Origin: Microbacterium murale
GTDB lineage: Bacteria; Actinomycetota; Actinomycetes; Actinomycetales; Microbacteriaceae
Assembly (NCBI RefSeq): GCF_030815955.1
Contig: NZ_JAUSXK010000001.1
Coordinates: 3,286,001-3,350,000, forward strand
Length of the DNA: 64,000 nt
Direction of reading: 5' to 3'
Below are positions 25,140 through 34,237 of the stretch, one piece after another. The notes under the pieces were generated by a model, which worked only from the letters and a program-made list of their open reading frames with translations, did not search any database and had not been told where the DNA came from. Position 1 is the first letter of the stretch. Each line of letters begins with the position of its first letter. The translations under genes and the position numbers were made by a program.

Positions 25140-27596
25140 ATGTCTCGACGTGCCCCCCGCTCTCGAAACGTGCTCCGGATCGCCCGATTCCTCACCGTCC
25201 TCGTTGCCGTCACTGCTGTTGTGCTCGGTACCGTCGCGCCGGTGACTCTGGCCACAGCATCCGCTTCGCTGAGCACGTCCGCAAATCTGGCGCGCACTTC
25301 GGGCGATGCCGCGCAGACGGGGATCGCGAAGGCTTCCTTGGCCGGATTCAATCCCGGCAGCCTGATCAGCGATGCAGTGTTCACGAACAAGAGCACGATG
25401 ACCGAGGCGCAGATCCAGTCGTTCTTCAACGGCAAGGTCTCGCAGTGCCAGTCGGGCTACACCTGCCTGAAGGACTTCAGAATCAGCTCGGTGAATCGGC
25501 CTGCTGACGCCTACTGCAGCGGCTACACGGGCGCAGCGAACGAGACGGCCGCCCGCATCATCTACCGAGTCGCGCAGGCGTGCAACATCAATCCTCAGGT
25601 TCTGATCGTGATGCTCCAGAAGGAGCAGGGACTCATCACGCACACATGGCCGAGTTCGTGGCGCTACGACATGGCCCTCGGTCAAGGGTGCCCTGACACC
25701 GCACCGTGCGATCCGAACTTCGTGGGATTCTTCCACCAGATCTTCGGTGCCGCTCGACAGATGCAGATCTACATGGAGGGCAAGTGGTTCCAGTGGTATG
25801 CCCCCGGCAACACCTGGAACCTGCGCTATCACCCGAATGAGTCGTGCGGGTCATCTCCGGTGTACATCGCGAACAAGGCGACCTCGGCGATGTATTACTA
25901 CACGCCCTATCAGCCCAACGCGGCGGCGCTGGCGGCCGGCTACGGCGAGGCGAACAACTCCTGCTCCAGTTACGGAAACCGCAACTTCTACAACTACTTC
26001 ACCGACTGGTTCGGGTCGACCCAGACGACTCCGCCACCACCGGCTCCGCGCCCGGTGCTCACCTCATCCGACACCTCGGCCTACGTCGTGGGGGCAGATG
26101 CTTCAGGAACGGTCTGGGGATATCCCTTCGGCCAGTCGCTCTGGGGTGACCGTGTGCAGCTCGCGAAGGGGCTGGGGGCACTCACCGCGTTCTTCGGCGT
26201 AGGAGACCTCGATGGGGACGGGCACCGAGATTTCATAGCCATGGGCGCTGATCGACGTGTTTCACTGCTCCGCGGGGACGGTTCGAAGACGTTGTCCGCC
26301 GCGACCCCGGCACCAGGGGACTGGGCCAACGTGACGGCGGTGGTCCCCGCGGGAGATTTTGACGGCGACGGACTCGCAGACGTGTTCACGACCGACGCGG
26401 GCGGAAACCTCTATCTTCGATCTGCTGACAATCGCGGTGGATTCCGACCGGCTGTTCGGGTCGGTGTCGGGTGGTCGGGTATGAATCACCTCATCGGCGG
26501 CATCGATATGGACGGCGATGGCAAGAGTGATCTCGTTGCCCGAGACACGGCCGGAAATCTGTATCTCTATCCCGGTAGCGGCACCGGCGGCTGGGGAGCC
26601 CGCGTGCAGATCGGCAATGGCTGGTCGCCCATGAAGAGCATCTTCAGCCCGGGCGATTTCACCGGCGACGGCAATGCGGACCTCCTCGCGCACGGCGCCG
26701 ACGGGAACCTGATGTTGTTCGCGGGCCGTGGCGGCGGGTTCCTCACAGCGAAGGGTTCCGTCGGAAACGGGTGGACGGCACTGGCCGTCAAGGGGCCGTC
26801 CGGGGCCGAGGTATCGAAGCCGCGACCGCTGGCCGCCGGATTCGGAAACATCGATGGGGTCGCCGGCAATGATGTCGTTGCTCTCACGGGCTCAGGCAAT
26901 GTGCGCATCTACGGGGGCAATGGCAAGGGAGGCTGGTCGAAGGTGACCGATTTCGCTTCCGGTTGGGCAGCGACCGACGACGTGATCTCGATGGGTGACT
27001 TCACGGGCGACGGTCATCGGGACATCGGGCGACTCGACTCGGCAGGGAAGTTCCAGCTCTACGCCGGGAGGAGCGGAGGCGCGTTCGCGGGGCCTGTGCA
27101 GATCGGAAACGGCTGGGGAGGATTCGCACGGGTCATCGGCGGAATCGATTTCGACGGAGACCGCCTTACGGACGTCCTCGCGGTCACCGCGGATGGACGG
27201 ATGATCCTGTATCGCGGCAACGGCAGCGGAGGCTGGTCCGGCGGTTCCGGCGCTCAAGTGGGGAACGGTTGGGGAATCGTCGACACGATCATCAACGCAG
27301 GCGACTTCGACGGCGACGGGTACGTCGATCTCATGGCTCGTCTGCCGGACGGTACGCTCCGTCTCTATCCCACGAACGGCAGAGGAGTCTTCCTGACGCC
27401 CCAGCAGATCGGGAACGGCTGGGGCGTCATGAAGTCGATCTTCAGCCCAGGCGACTTCAACGGGGACGGAACCAACGACCTGATCGGCGTGGCCAAGGAT
27501 GGCGCCATGTTCCTTTATCCGGGCAACGGTCAGTCGCGCTTCGGAGACCGCACGCAGATCGGGAACGGATGGCAGTCGATGGCGTACGTGGGTTGA
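25140..27596 (+). CDS. Secreted FG-GAP/VCBS-repeat protein with conserved N-terminal domain
   Basis: This 818-residue protein has a signal peptide (about 1-40). A Cys-containing N-terminal domain (about 60-290) follows, with VLIVMLQKEQGLITHTW and GQGCPDTAPC. I recall this domain from other actinobacterial secreted proteins, fused to LGFP or FG-GAP repeats; a lysozyme-like fold is possible but unproven. The rest is a row of about nine FG-GAP/VCBS units, with calcium-binding D-x-D-x-D-G loops (for example DLDGDGHRD, DMDGDGKSD, DFDGDGYVD) and the recurring motif IGNGW, likely a beta-propeller. No LPXTG or membrane anchor is seen at the C-terminus. ATG 25140 opens the signal peptide. Confidence 0.85.
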   Translation: MSRRAPRSRNVLRIARFLTVLVAVTAVVLGTVAPVTLATASASLSTSANLARTSGDAAQTGIAKASLAGFNPGSLISDAVFTNKSTMTEAQIQSFFNGKVSQCQSGYTCLKDFRISSVNRPADAYCSGYTGAANETAARIIYRVAQACNINPQVLIVMLQKEQGLITHTWPSSWRYDMALGQGCPDTAPCDPNFVGFFHQIFGAARQMQIYMEGKWFQWYAPGNTWNLRYHPNESCGSSPVYIANKATSAMYYYTPYQPNAAALAAGYGEANNSCSSYGNRNFYNYFTDWFGSTQTTPPPPAPRPVLTSSDTSAYVVGADASGTVWGYPFGQSLWGDRVQLAKGLGALTAFFGVGDLDGDGHRDFIAMGADRRVSLLRGDGSKTLSAATPAPGDWANVTAVVPAGDFDGDGLADVFTTDAGGNLYLRSADNRGGFRPAVRVGVGWSGMNHLIGGIDMDGDGKSDLVARDTAGNLYLYPGSGTGGWGARVQIGNGWSPMKSIFSPGDFTGDGNADLLAHGADGNLMLFAGRGGGFLTAKGSVGNGWTALAVKGPSGAEVSKPRPLAAGFGNIDGVAGNDVVALTGSGNVRIYGGNGKGGWSKVTDFASGWAATDDVISMGDFTGDGHRDIGRLDSAGKFQLYAGRSGGAFAGPVQIGNGWGGFARVIGGIDFDGDRLTDVLAVTADGRMILYRGNGSGGWSGGSGAQVGNGWGIVDTIINAGDFDGDGYVDLMARLPDGTLRLYPTNGRGVFLTPQQIGNGWGVMKSIFSPGDFNGDGTNDLIGVAKDGAMFLYPGNGQSRFGDRTQIGNGWQSMAYVG
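26190..27560 (+). repeat. Tandem FG-GAP/VCBS-encoding repeats
   Basis: The coding sequence repeats a degenerate unit of about 150 bases. The clearest copies encode KSIFSPGDF followed by TGDGNADLL or NGDGTNDLI (near 26635 and 27434), and NGWG or NGWS units ending each blade. Identity at DNA level is partial, so the copies have diverged. Confidence 0.7.
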
Positions 27597-27688
27597 TCTC
27601 GAACACGCGCGGGGCCGGGGCGTTCTGGAGGTATCCAGTGACGTCATGGAATAATGATGTTCGCAACGGCGAGTGTCGTCGCTGTTAA

Positions 27689-28606
27689 GTGAGTGGACCT
27701 GTGACTGATACCCGAGATCCTTTCGCTGCCGTCCCACGTTCCAGGTTCAACACCCCGGGCACAAGCCGAGGGCTGATCGACGTGGTGCGTTGGCGCTATC
27801 TGCTGAACCTTCTGGTTCGCACCGGGGTGACGACACGCTATCGGAACTCAGTGCTCGGCTGGACGTGGTCCTATGTTCGACCGGCCGCGCAGTTCCTCGT
27901 GTTCTGGGTCGTGCTCGGACTGTTCATGAAGCTGGACCGCGGCATCCCCAACTACGCCGTGTATCTGTTCTCCGGAATCGTCATCATCAATCTGTTCTCC
28001 GAGGCTTACAAGAACGCGACGACGTCGATCGTCGGCAATGCGGCGCTCGTGCGAAAGGTATTCCTCCCTCGCCAGCTGTTCGCCGTCTCCGCGGTGATCG
28101 TCGCCTTCGTGCATTTCCTCCCTCAGGTCGGGCTCCTCCTGCTCGTCTGCCTGATCATGGGATGGGCTGTCAACATCTCGATCGTGTCGGTACTGGCAGT
28201 CTTCGCCGCCATGATCATCGTGATGGTCTTCGCATTGGGGCTCGGGCTGCTCTTCGGCGCGATCAATGTCCGTTTCCGCGACGCGGAGAACATCGTCGAA
28301 CTCATGCTCCTCCTCGCGACGTGGGCGTCGCCGGTGCTGTACGCGTGGACGCAGGTGCAGGATGCGGTCGTGGACACCTTGGGGTGGCCGCAGTGGATCC
28401 TCGAGGTGTACATGCTGAACCCGATCACGCAAGGCGTGGAGCTCTTCCACTACGCGTTCTGGCGTCCGGTCACCGCCGAAGCGTTCGCGATCCCGCCCGG
28501 GCTCGCGTGGAACACGCTGTGGACGTTGCTCATCGCCATCGGCACCCTGCTCATCGGGCAGCTCGTGTTCCGCCGCCTCGAAGGAAGGTTCGCACAAGAC
28601 CTATGA
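27689..28606 (+). CDS. ABC-2 type glycan export permease (Wzm/TagG-like)
   Basis: This 305-residue protein has six hydrophobic segments and the cytoplasmic N-terminal amphipathic region typical of O-antigen/teichoic-acid exporter permeases. TTRYRNSVLGWTWSYVRPAAQFLVF (about 48-72) is the family hallmark. It would move a lipid-linked glycan across the membrane together with the ATPase that follows. Its stop overlaps the ATPase ATG by 4 bp. GTG 27689 and GTG 27701 are both possible starts. Confidence 0.9.
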   Translation: MSGPVTDTRDPFAAVPRSRFNTPGTSRGLIDVVRWRYLLNLLVRTGVTTRYRNSVLGWTWSYVRPAAQFLVFWVVLGLFMKLDRGIPNYAVYLFSGIVIINLFSEAYKNATTSIVGNAALVRKVFLPRQLFAVSAVIVAFVHFLPQVGLLLLVCLIMGWAVNISIVSVLAVFAAMIIVMVFALGLGLLFGAINVRFRDAENIVELMLLLATWASPVLYAWTQVQDAVVDTLGWPQWILEVYMLNPITQGVELFHYAFWRPVTAEAFAIPPGLAWNTLWTLLIAIGTLLIGQLVFRRLEGRFAQDL

Positions 28607-29340
28607 GCGATCAGACGGCGATCAAGCCCAGCATCATCATCAGCGCGGTGCGCAAGACCTTCACCCTCAATCATGCGTTCTCGCTGAAGGACACGGTCGT
28701 GTCGTGGATACGCCGGCAGAAGACGACCAGCACTTTCGAAGCGCTCAAGGGCATCGACCTGATCATCGGCGAGGGTGAGTCCGTCGCGATTCTCGGTCTC
28801 AACGGATCGGGTAAATCGACGCTCCTCAAGCTCATCTCCGGCGTCATGGAGCCAGATGCCGGAGAGGTGCTCACTCGTGGGCGTGTGGCTGGCCTGATCG
28901 AGGTGGGTGCAGGATTTCACCCCGAGCTCTCCGGTCGCGAGAACGTCTTCCTGAACGCCGCGATCCTGGGTATGAAACGCCATGAGATCGAGGCGCGCTA
29001 CGACGAGATCGTCGCGTTCAGTGAGATCGAGGAGTTCATCGACCAGGAGGTGAAGCACTACTCGTCCGGCATGTTCATGCGCCTGGCGTTCTCCGTCGCT
29101 ATCCACGTCGAGCTCGATGTGCTGCTCGTCGATGAGATTCTCTCCGTGGGTGACGCGCCGTTCCGCGAGAAGTGCCGCCTGAAGTTCGAAGAGCTCATCG
29201 CACAGGGCAAGACGCTGGTCGTGGTCAGCCACGACATGGAGATGGTCCGAGAGCTCTGCAGCCGTGGGATCGTGATCAACAAGGGCGAGGTCGTCTACGA
29301 CGGAGATGCTGAAGGCGCCATCGCACTAGTGGACAGATAG
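28603..29340 (+). CDS. ABC transporter ATPase for glycan export (Wzt/TagH-like)
   Basis: This 245-residue ATPase has Walker A GLNGSGKST (about 65-73), the modified signature YSSGMFMRLAF (about 151), Walker B DVLLVDEIL (about 170) and the switch His in VVSHDMEM. The GRVAGLIEVGAGFHPELSGREN segment is typical of the polysaccharide/teichoic-acid subfamily. It lacks the long C-terminal carbohydrate-binding domain of some Wzt proteins. The ATG overlaps the permease stop by 4 bp; the long upstream frame is a shadow of the permease gene. Confidence 0.92.
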   Translation: MSDQTAIKPSIIISAVRKTFTLNHAFSLKDTVVSWIRRQKTTSTFEALKGIDLIIGEGESVAILGLNGSGKSTLLKLISGVMEPDAGEVLTRGRVAGLIEVGAGFHPELSGRENVFLNAAILGMKRHEIEARYDEIVAFSEIEEFIDQEVKHYSSGMFMRLAFSVAIHVELDVLLVDEILSVGDAPFREKCRLKFEELIAQGKTLVVVSHDMEMVRELCSRGIVINKGEVVYDGDAEGAIALVDR

Positions 29341-29344
29341 CCCG

Positions 29345-31270
29345 ATGCTCTGGTTCCAGACGGTCTCGGTTGCGCTGGTCGGCGCGCTGATCGCATTTCT
29401 TCCGGGGATTCTGCCGCTGATGGTGATCGGAGTCCGAGGACTCGCTCTGTTCGCGCTCGCCCCCGTGGTCGGGACGGCCCTCGCCGCCGGTTCCGCGATC
29501 CTGCTCGGCTGGATCGGCGTCCCATGGACGACTCTGCCGTTCGTCGGGGTGATCCTGGTCGTCACGCTCATCGCGTGGTTGCTCCGGCGCGCTGTCGGGC
29601 CCATGCCTCTTCAGAAGGAGACAGCGCCGCGACGCTGGTTCCTTCCGGTGGCGATTCTCGTCGGAGTACTGCTCGGCGGGTGGAGCCTCATCGCCTACAT
29701 CGGCGATCCGGAGGGCATCTCGCAGACGAACGACGCGGTGTTCCACTTCAATGCGTTGCGTTTCATTCTGGAAACAGGATCCGCCTCGTCGCTGCAGGTC
29801 AGCGCGTTCACTGGTTCATCCGGCTTCTACCCGTCCGCGTGGCACGGGTTGGTGTCGATGCTCGTCGTGATCACCGGCGTAGACCTCGCCGTGGCAGTGA
29901 ATGCCATCACGCTGGTGATCGGTGCGGTGATCTGGCCGCTGGGGATCGCGTGGCTGGCCCGGGCCGCCACGGGAAGCGTCTCAGTGGCTGCCTACGCGGC
30001 CGTGTTGTCTGGATCGCTTCAGGTGTTCCCGCTCATGATGTTCCAATGGGGTGTTCTGTACCCGAACGCATTGTCGATCGCGCTGCTGCCTGCGGCGATC
30101 GCGATCGTCGTTCAAGCGCCGAGTTGGCGGGCGGCAGCTCGCCCGATTCGCTCTACGATGCTCGTGGGCGTGCTCATCGCACTTTCGTTCGTCGCCCTGC
30201 TTCTTTCACAACCTTCGTCCGCTCTGGCATGGGGACTGGTCTGCTCGGTGTGGTTCACCTGCTGGGTCGTCCAACAGGATGGGATCAGATCGATCACGCT
30301 GCGTATCGGTTTGGCTGCATGCGCATGGCTGGCGCTGGGAGGTCTGTGGTGGTTCTTCGCCAGGAGCACATCGGGATCGCACTGGCCGAGTTTTCGAGAC
30401 CGCTTCGGCGCGGTCCTGGACGTGATCATCAACAGCCAGATGGTGATTCCGGCAGCGGTGGGCGTGAGTGTCCTGATGCTGATCGGCCTCGTGGCTGCTT
30501 TCCGCCGACGCGACCACTGGTGGATCGCGATCGCGTGGATCGCGGTCTCGGTTCTCTACATCGCCTCTGCGGCGTTTGACTCGTCCCTCGTCCGCACTTG
30601 GCTGCTCGGTCCCTGGTACGCGGATCCTCATCGTTTGGCAGCCCTCGCGCCACTGCTCGTGATCCCCCTCGCGGCCATGGGCGCAGATGCTCTGGTCCGG
30701 CTCGGCCGTGCTGTGTCGCGTGGGGGACATCCGATTCCTGGATTGGGCAGTGTGGTCGGGCTGGCCGGAGTCGCCGTGTTCACGCTGATCGTGTTGATCA
30801 TCCGGCCCACCGGCGTACCGGCGTTCGCCGGGGAGGAAGCCCATCCTGAATCCAGATACCTCCTCACAGACGACAGCTACCTCAGCGTTGATGAGCGAGA
30901 GCTGCTCGAGTCGCTCCCTCTGCATGTCGGAGAGGGGGAGCGGGTCATAGCGAACCCATCGACGGGTGCCGGATTCGGGTACGCGCTCAGCGGAGTCGAC
31001 GTCTACCCGCGAAGCTGGGCCCCGCCGACATCCGCGGCATGGAGCATCGTCGCGAACGGTCTGCGCGATGCGTCCGCCAACCCTGAGGTGTGCGAGGCCC
31101 TGGAGACTCTTGGGTCTCCCACCTACGTCCTCGATTTCGGCCCGGGGGAGGCGACGCCTGGGCGGTACGTACTACCTGCCATGACTGATTTCGAAGGCCA
31201 GGACGGCTTCGAACTCATCGCCCAGGAGGACGATTCCACGCTCTGGAGGATCACCGCCTGCGTCGCGTGA
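29345..31270 (+). CDS. DUF6541-type multi-spanning membrane protein
   Basis: This 641-residue protein has about thirteen hydrophobic segments and a soluble C-terminal part ending in CEALETLGSPTYVLDFGPGEA. The layout, with a lumenal-type loop containing DAVFHFNALRFILETG after the third or fourth segment, matches the actinobacterial DUF6541 family and resembles GT-C or polymerase-like integral membrane glycosylation enzymes. That role is inference. It begins 4 bases after the ATPase stop, so it belongs to the export operon. A second copy, frameshifted, lies at 53434. Its stop codon directly abuts the stop of the opposite DUF2304 gene (TGATCA). Confidence 0.8.
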   Translation: MLWFQTVSVALVGALIAFLPGILPLMVIGVRGLALFALAPVVGTALAAGSAILLGWIGVPWTTLPFVGVILVVTLIAWLLRRAVGPMPLQKETAPRRWFLPVAILVGVLLGGWSLIAYIGDPEGISQTNDAVFHFNALRFILETGSASSLQVSAFTGSSGFYPSAWHGLVSMLVVITGVDLAVAVNAITLVIGAVIWPLGIAWLARAATGSVSVAAYAAVLSGSLQVFPLMMFQWGVLYPNALSIALLPAAIAIVVQAPSWRAAARPIRSTMLVGVLIALSFVALLLSQPSSALAWGLVCSVWFTCWVVQQDGIRSITLRIGLAACAWLALGGLWWFFARSTSGSHWPSFRDRFGAVLDVIINSQMVIPAAVGVSVLMLIGLVAAFRRRDHWWIAIAWIAVSVLYIASAAFDSSLVRTWLLGPWYADPHRLAALAPLLVIPLAAMGADALVRLGRAVSRGGHPIPGLGSVVGLAGVAVFTLIVLIIRPTGVPAFAGEEAHPESRYLLTDDSYLSVDERELLESLPLHVGEGERVIANPSTGAGFGYALSGVDVYPRSWAPPTSAAWSIVANGLRDASANPEVCEALETLGSPTYVLDFGPGEATPGRYVLPAMTDFEGQDGFELIAQEDDSTLWRITACVA

Positions 31271-31627
31271 TCAATCGTCGCCGTCGGCCGGACGTCCCTC
31301 GGTACTCGATGCCTCGATGAGAGCGATCTTTCTGGCGAGCAGCGTGAGCTGCCGTTGAAGGTTGATGTTGCGCCGGTACTGGGTGTACACGAACGCGAGA
31401 AACACGATCACCAGGGCGTAGAGCAGCAGGTCTGTGCCTCGACCGACGCCGATGATCCGTGCCAACCAGGACAGCCACTGCGGGAAGAGCACCGACAGGA
31501 CGGCGCCGATGACGAAGAGCCCCATCAGCAGGCGGCGAATCGCGAGGTGGCTGTCGGCGCCGGTCCGTCGCATCGTGAAGACAGCGAGGACGATGATCGC
31601 TGCGATGAGAAGCAGTTGGATCCACAT
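31271..31627 (-). CDS. DUF2304 domain small membrane protein
   Basis: This 118-residue protein has three hydrophobic segments (about 2-17, 32-52, 64-84) followed by a charged helical tail with RRNINLQRQLTLLARKIALIE, typical of DUF2304. Members are usually encoded beside a polyprenyl-phosphate glycosyltransferase, as here: the stop of the family 2 transferase upstream is 5 bases before this ATG. A helper role in lipid-linked sugar synthesis or flipping is likely but unproven. A paralogue lies at 56133. Confidence 0.8.
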   Translation of the reverse strand: MWIQLLLIAAIIVLAVFTMRRTGADSHLAIRRLLMGLFVIGAVLSVLFPQWLSWLARIIGVGRGTDLLLYALVIVFLAFVYTQYRRNINLQRQLTLLARKIALIEASSTEGRPADGDD

Positions 31628-31632
31628 CGGTG

Positions 31633-32331
31633 CTACCTCACGACCAGATCTACGAGGATATTGACGGAGTTGAGAACGCTCTGGCCCTTTGCTTTCGAGT
31701 AGTCGGTGTAGATGAGCTCCACGGGGTGCTCTTTCCACGGAAGCTTCGTCCTGCTGAGCTGGAGCACGATTTCAGTCGCGTGCGCCATACGATCCTGCTT
31801 CAACTCGATTCGTGCGGCGGCGTCGCGTCGGATGACTCGCAGTCCGTTGTGCGCATCTGTGAGCTTCAGGCTCGTCGTCATGTTCGTCACCCACACCGCG
31901 GTCTTGAGGATGACCTTCTTGGCGAGTCCTGGATTCGTCCGGTCATCGAGGAATCGTGATCCGAAAACGATGGCCAGTTGCTCCGAACGTGCGAGCGCGA
32001 GCATTTCCAGCGCATCCTCGATGCGGTGCTGCCCATCTGCATCGAAGGTGACGATGAAGTCACAGCTCCGGTGAGCCAACGCATAGGAGATGCCGGTCTG
32101 AAGCGCCGCGCCTTGACCGAGATTCACCGGGTGCTGGACGAGTAGAGCGCCCGCTTCGCGGGCTGCCGCGGCCGAGCCGTCGGTTGATCCGTCATCCACG
32201 CAGACGACGTTCTGGAAGTGGGGGAGCAGGCTGCGGACGACGTCCCCGATGACCGAGGCTTCGTTGTAGAGCGGAATGACGACCCAGGCACGCTGATCCG
32301 GGGATGTTGGCGCAGGGACGATGGATGGCAT
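31633..32331 (-). CDS. Family 2 glycosyltransferase (polyprenyl-phosphate sugar synthase-like)
   Basis: This 232-residue protein has the compact DPM1-like GT-A domain: AWVVIPLYNEASVIGDV, CVDDGSTDGSA, NLGQGAALQTG and the DXD-containing VTFDADGQHRIEDA. It has no C-terminal membrane segments. Such enzymes transfer a sugar from a nucleotide to a polyprenyl phosphate at the inner membrane face. The DUF2304 gene follows 5 bases downstream. ATG 32331 has CACAAT ending 6 bases before it. Confidence 0.87.
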   Translation of the reverse strand: MPSIVPAPTSPDQRAWVVIPLYNEASVIGDVVRSLLPHFQNVVCVDDGSTDGSAAAAREAGALLVQHPVNLGQGAALQTGISYALAHRSCDFIVTFDADGQHRIEDALEMLALARSEQLAIVFGSRFLDDRTNPGLAKKVILKTAVWVTNMTTSLKLTDAHNGLRVIRRDAAARIELKQDRMAHATEIVLQLSRTKLPWKEHPVELIYTDYSKAKGQSVLNSVNILVDLVVR

Positions 32332-32337
32332 GCTTCC

Positions 32338-32343
32338 ATTGTG
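32338..32343 (-). promoter_or_regulatory. -10-like element CACAAT for glycosyltransferase/DUF2304 pair
   Basis: On the minus strand CACAAT ends 6 bases before the ATG at 32331. The same hexamer and spacing occur before the PH-domain gene at 18294. Confidence 0.4.
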
Positions 32344-32392
32344 TCAGGTGTCCTTCCGGGCGCCGTGACGAGCATTGACAGGATGGGCAGCG

Positions 32393-33577
32393 ATGAGCAG
32401 GGATCGTGCAGCGATCATCGCCACACGGGTTTACCCTCCAGAAGTCGCAGCAGCGAGCTTCCGTATGCAGTTGATTGCGGAAGCACTCGCTACAGACGCG
32501 GCGGTCACCGTGCTCACCTCGCGCACGCCTGCCGGCGGCGATGCCGGCGAGAAACAGGACCAGACGAAGATCGTCGTCCGGCGTGCTCCGGTTCTGCGAG
32601 ACAGGTCCGGAGCGATCCGCGGCTATGTGCAATACCTGTCCTTCGACATTCCGCTGTTCTTCCGCCTTCTTGTCACTCGAGGTGACGTGATCGTCGCGGA
32701 GGCCCCTCCGACCACAGGGCTCGTCGCGCTGCTCGCAGCATTCGTCAGACGACGGCGACTGGTCTATTACCCTGGCGACATCTGGACGGATGCCGTGAAG
32801 TCGATGGGCGCGCCCACCGCAGTCGTGGCGATCATCAAATGGATGGAATCCTGCGTCGTTCGGGGAGCTGACCGCGTTCTGGCCGTGTCGCCCGAGGTGG
32901 CCGAGCGTCTCAAGGACCTCGGCGCTGCGCCTGAAGACGTCACCGTCGTCGGCAACGGGATCGATACGCGGGTGTTCCACCCGGACGTGCTCCCGATTCC
33001 TGTCGCTCGCCGGTACTTCGTCTATACCGGAACGATGTCGGAGTGGCAGGAGCCCAGCATCTTCGTCCGTGCGCTCGCGGACCTCGCAGATACCGAAGTC
33101 GAACTGCGGTTCTTCGGGCAGGGTGCTGCTGAGGCCGAACTTCGATCGCTGGCTCAGGAACTGGTTCCTGGGCGCGTGCACTTCGGCGGCGTGGTGCCAC
33201 CCGAAGAGTCAGCGCGCTGGATCCGTGGAGCGATCGGCGCGCTGGTGAGCATCGTCCCCGGAATCGGGTATGACTTCGCGCGACCGACGAAGACCTACGC
33301 TGCGGCTGCGTGCGGTACACCGGTGCTGTTCGCCGGAGCATCGACCGGGGGAGCCGTAGTACGTGAGGGCGGGCTGGGGGAGACGGCCGACTTCGCGACG
33401 AGCGAGGTGAGGGACGGTATGGCACGACTGCTGTCCGAATATGAATCAGGAGCAACCGAGAGTTTGCGGCGGCAGCGTGCTGAATGGGTTCGTCGGAACG
33501 CCTCTCTGGAGGCAGCGGGGGCACGCGCCGCGGATGCCGTGAGAACCCTGGTTCAGGGTCCTGGGACCTCCGCCTAG
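32393..33577 (+). CDS. GT-B (family 4) glycosyltransferase
   Basis: This 394-residue protein resembles WbuB/WcaI-type transferases. It has IIATRVYPPEVAAASFRMQLIAE at the start, VYYPGDIWTDAVK and ADRVLAVSPEVAERL in the middle, and GNGIDTRVFHP leading into the donor domain with YFVYTGTMSEWQ (about 208-219). The donor-binding Glu region of family 4 is only weakly kept (FARPTKTYAAAACGTPVLFAGAS). ATG 32393 is preferred over the TTG at 32375. It starts a plus-strand run that leads into the sugar-nucleotide genes. Confidence 0.82.
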   Translation: MSRDRAAIIATRVYPPEVAAASFRMQLIAEALATDAAVTVLTSRTPAGGDAGEKQDQTKIVVRRAPVLRDRSGAIRGYVQYLSFDIPLFFRLLVTRGDVIVAEAPPTTGLVALLAAFVRRRRLVYYPGDIWTDAVKSMGAPTAVVAIIKWMESCVVRGADRVLAVSPEVAERLKDLGAAPEDVTVVGNGIDTRVFHPDVLPIPVARRYFVYTGTMSEWQEPSIFVRALADLADTEVELRFFGQGAAEAELRSLAQELVPGRVHFGGVVPPEESARWIRGAIGALVSIVPGIGYDFARPTKTYAAAACGTPVLFAGASTGGAVVREGGLGETADFATSEVRDGMARLLSEYESGATESLRRQRAEWVRRNASLEAAGARAADAVRTLVQGPGTSA

Positions 33578-33625
33578 TAAAGTTGATCTGATGTACGGTT
33601 TCGCCTGGCATTCAAGGAGCGTTCA

Positions 33626-34237
33626 GTGACCATGTCTACCGATGTTCGGATCGTGGCGTCCGCCGATGTCTCTCCTGACGCCGTGATCGGCTCCGGTTCT
33701 TCCATCTGGCACCTCGCCCAGGTTCGGGAGAACGCGCAGCTCGGTGAGAACTGCATCGTGGGGCGAGGGGCGTACATCGGCTCCGGCGTCATCATGGGCG
33801 ATAACTGCAAGGTGCAGAACTACGCGCTCGTATACGAGCCGGCGCATCTCGGCGATGGAGTCTTCATCGGCCCGGCGGTTGTGCTGACGAACGACACGTA
33901 CCCACGAGCGATCACACCTGACGGATCCCTCAAGAGCGCGCACGACTGGGAACCGGTCGGAGTCACGATCGAGACCGGTGCATCGATCGGTGCCCGTGCC
34001 ACCTGCGTCGCCCCCGTGACGATCGGGACCTGGGCCACCGTCGCCGCGGGGGCCGTCGTCGTCAAGGATGTCCCGGCGTACGCGCTGGTCGCCGGCGTCC
34101 CCGCGCGCCGCATCGGCTGGGTCGGCGAGTCTGGCGTCCCACTGGTGCGCGGCGAGGCAGAGGGAACATGGGTGTGCCCGAGCACCGGTGCGCACTATTC
34201 GGAGATCGACGGAACATTGAGCAAGGAGACCGCGTGA
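33626..34237 (+). CDS. Hexapeptide-repeat N-acetyltransferase (WbpD/WlbB-like)
   Basis: This 203-residue protein is a left-handed beta-helix acyltransferase: SIWHLAQVRENAQLGENCIVGRG and GVTIETGASIGARATCVAPVTIG show the hexapeptide pattern, and the C-terminus (CPSTGAHYSEIDG) is typical of UDP-2-acetamido-3-amino-2,3-dideoxy-glucuronate N-acetyltransferases. It would acetylate the 3-amino group made by the aminotransferase next door. GTG 33626 has AAGGAG 7-8 bases upstream, which favours it over ATG 33632. It overlaps the aminotransferase by 4 bp. Confidence 0.88.
   Translation: MTMSTDVRIVASADVSPDAVIGSGSSIWHLAQVRENAQLGENCIVGRGAYIGSGVIMGDNCKVQNYALVYEPAHLGDGVFIGPAVVLTNDTYPRAITPDGSLKSAHDWEPVGVTIETGASIGARATCVAPVTIGTWATVAAGAVVVKDVPAYALVAGVPARRIGWVGESGVPLVRGEAEGTWVCPSTGAHYSEIDGTLSKETA

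Noticed and set aside
26190..27560. Repeats as sign of a transposon or phage tail gene
   Set aside because: The repeats are in frame, diverged and encode FG-GAP blades of one protein; no phage or transposase gene is near.
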